Source of the DNA: Amoebophrya sp. A120
Lineage: Eukaryota; Sar; Dinophyceae; Syndiniales; Amoebophryaceae
DNA: 64,000 bases
Reading direction: 5' to 3'
Assembly (NCBI GenBank): GCA_905178155.1
Contig: CAJINV010000001.1
Span: forward strand, 6,889,794 to 6,953,793
Shown: piece by piece, positions 56,863 through 64,000 of the stretch
Numbering within the stretch: the stretch's first letter is position 1
Layout of the letters: every line of letters begins with the position of its first letter
The notes under the pieces: model-generated
Database searches by the model: none
What the model was told of the DNA's origin: nothing
Seen by the model: only the letters and a program-made list of their open reading frames with translations
Translations under genes and position numbers: made by a program

Positions 56863-57939
56863 TTAGTCTTTGTTTGTGACGTGCTTCACAATCACATCCA
56901 CATCCTCCGACTGCGACACATACACCGGCCAGAAGATACCTGGAGTGAGGTTTCCGTTTTTTCTACAAAAGGTTTGGACTCGGGTTTCCGAAAGGAATCG
57001 TGGATCACACACTTAGATCATTGAAGAAGATGAAAACAACAAGGCAACTCATCAAACCCAAGTACAGAGGGGCAGGTCAAAGCAGACTCCGGCAAAAGCA
57101 CCCCATACGGTGCCGGCGTGCGGAACCACTTGTCTCTTGCTCATGCCGAGAAGGTTCGTCCATATCCTTGGCTCGTTGAAGAAAATTCTGTGGTGGTTTG
57201 ACAGGAAATATAAATGTGGAGCCAGTCAAGACTGTCGAACCCAGGTGGAAAGGCAGTGGCAGGAGCACTGACATACTTACTCCGTGAGCAGTGAACAAAG
57301 AATAATTTTACCTTCCCCCGATGGCGCCAGCTATCATAATCGCGTCCAGGCGATTATGCCATGTTGATTTTTCGACATCGAAGGCCCGCTCTTTCAAAAC
57401 GTCAAGATTTACTTGCGCCTGTGATTACATAATGCCAAAATATTTTTTGGCACCAATCAACATGCTCGAGTCGATGTCTGTGAAGAAACTTCGGCCCCCG
57501 CTAGTTTCCCTACTTAGTGACCACATCCAATCACATACGCAAGAAGTAGAGAACGCAAAACTACAAAGATCGATATACATTGTCCGTGATGTTGCGCACA
57601 GCTGCGTAGGGAAGACCGAGCTTTGCACCGAACTTGAGATATCGTGTGATGTCGTGCATCACGCTTTGGTAAGTGCACCCACGCTTGCTCATACCTGAAA
57701 ATGGTCATAGTAATTACGACCGAAACAGGCTCCTGAAAGAGTAAAGCTCGAGTCCTATGCAAAGGCAGCAAATAAACTATACATACGCACTGACTCATTA
57801 TACCAACAAGCAGCCCACCCGCGAAGCCCCCTATCATACCCAGCTGTGTCCCCTTCAGAAACCAATGCATGTTCATAATTGAAATCGGCCACAGCACCTC
57901 CTCCGCGGAGGGATCTCGCCACCAGTAGTACAGCACCAT
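56863..57939 (-). CDS. Tandem membrane-protein family, copy B
   Basis: Five exons: 57939-57789, 57694-57579, 57418-57312, 57166-57066, 56939-56863, all in phase; about 183 residues. Start MVLYYWWRDPSAEE; glycine-rich helix GTQLGMIGGFAGGLLVGIM; RYLKFGAKLGLPYAAV; STWHNRLDAIMIAGAIGG; WGAFAGVCFDLPLC; end VSQSEDVDVIVKHV. The first intron keeps phase only with a GC donor (T|GCGTATG); the adjacent GT would break the frame. The others are GT...AG, 97-160 bp. It is paralogous to copies A and C. Confidence 0.75.
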
Positions 57940-58638
57940 CTTGCTCCCACTCTGTAAATCGCTCCCAAGACTACACGGTAGAACAGCCGGTATGTTTTCC
58001 GTGAAACAAGTAGCTTTCCGCGGTGCCGAAGCTCCTGCTGCGCTGCTGCTCCGTTACCGTTACCGCGCCACCATACCAGCACCTACGCGTCCAGCACGGC
58101 TTTCCTGTGAGAAGACGAAGACCCGGCGCCTCAACAAACTTGTCGCCGATGCCCGGACGATTCAATCGCCCACCCGACTCGCCGAGTCACCATCAAACAA
58201 CTGAAAAATGAGATTCCAAATGCGATGTTCGGTAGAAAGCGATAAAAAAAACTTTCAAGAAATCAAACCCACACACTCCTTTTGGAAATCCCCTCACAGT
58301 GCCGCTCATTCGTCGTCGCGGTTTCTTTCCGTCGCCTCACTCGAAAAAAGGTTGGTACAAAATCGCACAACACGAAACAGTGGAGAACAGAATCCCCGAA
58401 AGATGAAAATATCGGTGCTCATACATGAGGCGGTACTGCGCAGCTATTTACGTAAAGAACTTTAAAATTTCTGTACAACGCCAGCGCGAGTAAACATTCA
58501 TCACGTGTCAGTGCGACTCTCGTCGACCATGTATCAAAGTAATCAGATTCGTTTGTAATTCCTGTGTTGTTCACACATTTTCGTTGTTGGCGAGAGGACT
58601 TCCAAAGCCACGACTAAGCGCATTGCGGCCCCTCATTT
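57940..58638. other. Intergenic, no feature recognised
   Basis: Spacer between family copies B and C; nothing seen. Confidence 0.5.
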
Positions 58639-60025
58639 TCATTCATCATCGTCCCCGCCAACCATGGATACGTCGATGTCGTCTACATGCGCGTAATACA
58701 GGACCCCTGTTTATCAAATGTAAAAATGTCTGGGTCTGGAAACTTGTGATGCTGTGCGGCGTATCATGAGGAGGCCACAATTGCTGGCTCAGCATGACAA
58801 GTTTCTGAGCTTCTAGGTGTTGCCTATTCTGCATGAGAAACTACGTTTCTGCATGACAGAAAAGTGGGGCTCTTTGGTAATGTGCATGACAGATTTAAGA
58901 GTCATGCCAGACAAGCATGACAAACTTGCATTCTTCCAGGCCCAGACATTTTTACATTTGATACTGTTAGAACTGCTGGGAAGTCGAAGCAAAGCCCGCC
59001 GAAACCACACCATAGGATGCAACCTGGGAATCACAGTTCAGGATCATGTCGCACATAAGTTAGTAAGTACTTGAGTTAGGCGGGAAAAAATCGATACAAA
59101 TTTGACAAGAACGCACGTCGCACGTGAACAATACGCAAAAACCTCACCTGCTCTCCCCAGTGCCTCGGCCCCCATGAACTCCAGGAACCCCGTCCTATCA
59201 AGAGGAAATATCCCCCCTCCCCATATCAAAACGAAACTTCTGATGCTGGATTTGTGTACACAAATACGCTTTGTATTGCAGGAAGGCATCGCCGCCAGAT
59301 CCTCAGCCTAGCTAGGGGCGTTTGGGTCTAGTTGTTCAGCATTGCAAACGGCTTCCCTTTAGGCCCACTAGCATGACAAAGCGCTTCCATAATGGGACGG
59401 AGGCTACTGCTCTTGTCTTCTTGCAAGACAGATGTGGTTTGTGACCACAAATCAGCAACACAAATTTTCGGAAACATACCGTTTCAATATGGGGAGGGGG
59501 GATTTTTCCTCTCAATACGTCCAGACGGTTGTTGGCGCTACTGCGAATCCGGCGGCAAGACCGCCCAAGGTGAATAGGTCGAGCCTATTGTGCCAGCAGC
59601 TTTTTTGAATCTTAAACGCGGCCTTCTGCTTCCCCTCCCTCTCCAAATGGCTGTAGGCATATGCGCTGTAGGGAAACCTAGTTAGTAGCATTTGCAGGGA
59701 GGATGAAATAAAAGCGTCTGTTTATTGTCAAACGAACTCCACACTGTGCTCCCGTTGCTCATCCTCCATCAACGAAGAACACTTGTTCTTATCCTTACCC
59801 TGAAGCGAGCCCCGCACCAGCCGTAACGCCCATACACCTTGTTGTGTCTATTAACATCGTGCCTCGCGAGAAGCCGGGTCGAAGAAACCCAAGCAGTGCG
59901 CCCAGACCGCATCCAACCATCATACCGCCCTGCAGATTCTTAAACGTGTGGTGCAAGCCTAGAAACAACCCGGGAAACCGTACATCTGCTGGCTCCTTGG
60001 TGGCGCCCAAATAATAGAGCACCAT
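58639..60025 (-). CDS. Tandem membrane-protein family, copy C, with two introners
   Basis: Exons 60025-59799, 59665-59518, 59190-59148, 59023-58964 and 58706-58639, all in phase; about 181 residues. Introns 1 and 3 are conventional (133 and 124 bp); intron 2 is the family II introner and intron 4 a family I introner. Start MVLYYLGATKEPADVRF; glycine-rich helix LQGGMMVGCGLGALLGFL; SCWHNRLDLFTLGGLAAG; then ILWCGFGGLCFDFPAVLTGV and an acidic end DDIDVSMVGGDDDE. The frame and the alignment to copies A and B (FD-x-P, then D-x-D-V) are recovered only when both introners are removed with one copy of each flanking repeat. Confidence 0.78.
58712..58963 (+). mobile_element. Introner family I, copy 6 (252 bp, in membrane-family copy C)
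   Basis: Left end TATCAAATGTAAAAATG, right end ...CATTTTTACATTTGATA, with the GTCTGGGTCTGGAA core (right arm has GGCCCAGAC, one change). Direct repeat CTGTT at 58707-58711 and 58964-58968. Exact removal gives ...PAVLTGVLYYAHVDDIDV..., which aligns with the paralogues; a GT-AG choice would cause an early stop. Confidence 0.93.
59196..59517. mobile_element. Introner family II (322 bp, in membrane-family copy C)
   Basis: Terminal inverted repeats of about 38 bp, unlike family I: left TATCAAGAGGAAATATCCCC continuing into CCTCCCCATATCAAAACG, right ending ...TTTTTCCTCTCAATA. Direct repeat CGTCC at 59191-59195 and 59518-59522. Starts and ends with TA like family I and has the same 5-bp duplication length. 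Exact removal joins TTVWT to GFLEFMGAEA in frame; a GT...AG alternative shifting three bases also keeps frame. Confidence 0.88.
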
Positions 60026-61946
60026 GGTGGTACTCGTGTGCTGTTTTTGTGCGATGCGCAGCGGTGCAACTGTGGTTTCACACCGACTACAGCACGAAAC
60101 ATAATGTTTGCGGCCCCATTGTGAAGTAGGTCTGGATACTAGTCATCGAAATCGAAGCTGCCACCAAAATACAGAATCCCGTGTATTCAAAGTATCATGG
60201 ATCCTCAAGTGTCGCTCGTTCAGCCGTGCGGCCAGCCTCGGCAGTATAATCTCCCGGGAGAGGACCCTCTCTCTGCTTTTGCATTTGTGACAATGCGAAC
60301 TACATCAAGATCTACTTTCACGAACTAAGCACTCACTTTCACCTTTTCTAGCAGGAACACGCTTTCGCCCTTAACATAACAAGCGACGCGGCGCCGTCAG
60401 TCGTCCTCCTGGTCTGTTTCTGTATTCCCATACTCAACGCAGCAACTGTTGTCAGACACAAACTTGAATTCCAAGGGGTTTTGTGCGAGGTCAGTAAGCT
60501 AGGCAGGGTCCTCTCAACACTGATTTGCAACGCACAATCTGTAACGCAATGCGATCCGTTCCATCGTATCGTCGTGGTAGCAGCTTTTTGGGAGTTGTTA
60601 CGTCTCGTCGTGCCTTCCTGCTCTGCAACCTGAAACAATGTGTATAATACTTTGCATTTCATGTTCGTACTCGTGCGAATCTCTGTTTGCGACAGCGATC
60701 ATATAGAGAATCTTCATGCGTAGTAAAAACAAGATTCGAAATTAATACCATTCTCGCATCACAAGAAGCCCGTTCGTTCCTGACTGTGTCGTTATCGTTA
60801 ACCACTCGTGAATCACAAAACGTCAAAATCGTCTGTAGCTCCTGACAGCTGGTGCGGTCGAGAGAGAGAACTTTTGAAAAACTTCTGTTCCTTGACCTCA
60901 GGGTAATGGTCGAGAATGGTTTCTTGCTTCAGCATCACCTTTTTTCCGGTCTGCAGGATTCCACTGCGAACGGATCGCATTGCGTGTCTGGGACCAAAAT
61001 ATTGAAAGCCGGAGAGACTACGGCAGAAACACTTTGTGGCACATCATCTTAGCTTCTCCCTATCTGTCGAGGTAGAGTAGACGAGGCTCATAGAGTTAAT
61101 AGAGTCGTAGACCATATAGGGAAAAGCCACTTTTCGACATTGGAGCGCTTTTTTTCGCTCCGTTTCACGCTTGAAACACAACGTAAAACGAGTAGTAGGT
61201 TCCTAGAGTAAACTCGGGCTACCGAAACTTTTCCTGTGTCAGACCATACCAAGTTTAGCGAAAGCCTGGGCAATAGTCATCAAGAAAAACGAAAAGTCAG
61301 CCAACAAGCGAAACGAAAAAGCAACGGCTCTCCAAGCGCAAGCACTATACGGTAAACCGAAAAAAATGAAATTTCTTTAAACTTCCCCATGTTCATAAAG
61401 GTAAAGCAGACAACAGATAGAAAGCTAGCAATCGCCGCCGGAGAGCAAAAGGTCCTCGTGCCTACAGACTGTCCTGCCTCGGATTGATTGATGAGGACTC
61501 AATTTAGGTAGCTCCATTGAGATTTTCTCATTTTTTTCAGGGCGGGGAAGCTCAAGTTCTAGGAGTTCATCGTGACAGACCGATGACACGTTCATCGAAA
61601 AGGATCTCTGCCTGTTCATAAATTTGGGTCTGACATACAGAGTTGCTGAGTGTTAGTGTTTTTCTGAGACTAGAGCATGATAATGCTTTAACACGTGCAA
61701 AAATCCCTTCAAAAGAAAGTGAAGAAATCTTACACCCGTCGAGCACCATCACCCGTATAGAAGTTCGAGAGTTCTTCTTCACATTCTACCATTCCATTCC
61801 TGGGAGTAGAACAGGTCGCTTTAGAGTTTGTTAGTGTTAGACTTAAAACGAGTTACATTTGCATTGATAAAAGTTGGTGTTGTGCGATAAAGAAATAAAG
61901 CACTGGTGGCTCTTTATTTCCCAACGTCCTAGTAGTTCACACACGA
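60026..61946. other. 1.9-kb region without recognised genes; contains a distant inverted repeat
   Basis: No convincing gene. Two sequences form a perfect 17-bp inverted pair: 60545-60561 (CGCAATGCGATCCGTTC) and 60968-60984 (its reverse complement). A shorter pair, GAGAGGACCCT near 60259 and AGGGTCCTCTC near 60508, is nested across it. The second arm is followed by TGTCTGGGACC, which weakly recalls the family I core. Confidence 0.5.
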
Positions 61947-62816
<870 letters not shown>

Positions 62817-64000
62817 TTTGAAGGAGGTTTATTTGATGTTCGGGTGAAGACAAAAACTTTGTCTTCGCTACAACGTCGCAGTCGACCGCTCGACCACTAG
62901 TACCCAGCTGGTCTGAAGGTCCGCAACCGCGATTCGTCGAGAAAACCGCCACCGATCGCGAAGTGATTTGTTTTTTTTCAAACAGAAACTGAATTCCGTA
63001 TACTACAAAACTGAGTCACTACCTGCGTCCGCAGCGCAAAAGAGATGATCTACTCTGTCTGTAACTAGCCAACGATGTTGCAAATCTAGTCACAGAAAAA
63101 AGTACTATACTCTCCTAGTTTTTCGAACTAAGTGGCCTGCTCTATTTTGTGCGCGAAATTTTTACTTTTGGAATTTTTGCAAAAGAAGTTCGTTCGAAAT
63201 CAAAATCAAAATATCAGAAACAGCATGCAATTTTCTTCTTTACTACACAAAAACTGCTTTCTCTAGTGAATGTACGCGCTTCTTTTATCGTTCTGAGCGG
63301 TATCTGGATCTTTGTAGAGGATCTTGATTGCAGGTAACTTTGAGTCGCTGTACAACTAGAGACGACTTCTAATAAACGGTTTAAGTGTACTGTCAACAAA
63401 TTTTTCGAGCGAGTTTCACTTTCTTCGTGTGGGAAAGGGTTTGCACTGTGCACAGCCTAAGAAGGGGGAAGGCGCAACCAAGACAAACCTGATATTTGTT
63501 GAAGTTCGAACTCGATTTTTGTCGCGAGCAGACTGCTATTCGATCGAGCTGCATGCTCAATGTCTCTCGATTGGATTTGGAACACCAAGAAAAATTTCAG
63601 CTCTATCTTGCTCAAGCGCGTATGCACGATTGCTGTCCCAGTCATTTTGAATGTGCGTATTCTCGAATTTCTCGTGAATCAATTAGTCGGCAAAAAAGAT
63701 CAAAACGCATGCGACTCTGAATAACCACGACGCAAGCCTCATCTCATTTTGCCGCTGAATCGACTGTATTCTCTTTTGTGACAACAACCTCCGCACTCAT
63801 TCTGCTATTATTTACCGTTTTACATCGCGAAGGACTCACTCCGCCAAAAAAGATGAAAGAAGTTCATTTCTAAATCGTCGGTGACGAAAGTGGCTCGACC
63901 ACTTCTTCAACAACTCCAATGCGCATAATGTCCAAGTCTTTGCTGTACTTCTTTTATTTACACCGTCTAAACTATCACATCAATACAGAGAACCGCCAGA
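62817..64000. other. Region upstream of UBE2D, no feature recognised
   Basis: Nothing but short frames to the window end. It should include the UBE2D upstream region; no motif stands out. Confidence 0.5.

Noticed and set aside
58712-58968. GT-AG splicing of the introner (GTATCA...AACAG)
   Set aside because: It loses one base and gives a stop after ten codons, whereas exact removal of element plus repeat gives the conserved acidic D-x-D-V tail.

Overview
This is nuclear DNA of a eukaryote. The genes carry short spliceosomal introns (about 60-220 bp), and they encode typical eukaryotic proteins: U2SURP, NAA50, a kinesin, a Golgi SNARE, a UBE2D-type ubiquitin-conjugating enzyme, a REEP/HVA22 protein and a tubulin-tyrosine-ligase-like protein. 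The best fit is a compact alveolate genome of the syndinian dinoflagellate type (Amoebophrya-like). The reasons are the strict same-strand gene order, the dense gene packing, at least one probable GC donor, and above all short transposon-like introns ('introners') with terminal inverted repeats and non-GT-AG ends, which have been reported from Amoebophrya. The taxonomic call is inference; no rRNA or other direct marker lies in the window.

Layout. Every well-supported gene reads on the minus strand, so transcription runs from 64 kb towards 1. In transcription order: UBE2D (62.8-61.9 kb); three tandem paralogues of an unknown glycine-rich membrane protein (60.0-55.6 kb); a multi-pass membrane protein (54.6-53.9 kb); a large unknown protein (53.0-49.6 kb); a kinesin (48.8-44.3 kb); a giant low-complexity protein ending in a CDIN1/TPD-type nuclease domain (about 43.2-33.9 kb); two tandem J-domain proteins with a degenerate papain-like half (31.9-28.6 kb); a DUF285/BspA-repeat protein (27.7-26.1 kb); a GOSR1-type SNARE (25.6-24.4 kb); REEP/HVA22 (23.7-22.8 kb); a 4-kb stretch without recognisable genes; U2SURP in seven exons (18.8-14.4 kb); a histidine-box membrane protein (13.8-12.1 kb); NAA50 (11.3-10.7 kb); a coiled-coil protein (10.1-8.9 kb); a KEKE-rich protein (8.2-4.8 kb); a TTL-like protein (4.3-2.6 kb); and a tandem duplication at the left edge that repeats part of the TTL-like gene and its unknown neighbour.

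The standout system is a set of seven introner elements. Six (252-296 bp) belong to one family with a shared inverted-repeat core. One (322 bp) belongs to a second family with a different terminal repeat of about 38 bp. Each starts and ends with TA, is flanked by a perfect 5-bp target-site duplication, and lies inside a coding sequence. For six of the seven, removing the element plus one copy of the duplication restores an uninterrupted reading frame; in one case this rebuilds the HPD motif of a J domain, in another the transmembrane tail of a SNARE. None of the seven duplications has the xxAGG form that would allow a GT-AG intron of exactly that length, so most of these introns must be spliced at non-canonical ends. 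The elements occur in both orientations relative to the host genes and carry no coding capacity of their own.

Exon boundaries below were placed by eye from splice signals, frame continuity and homology. For each gene where exon coordinates are listed, exon lengths were checked to keep phase.
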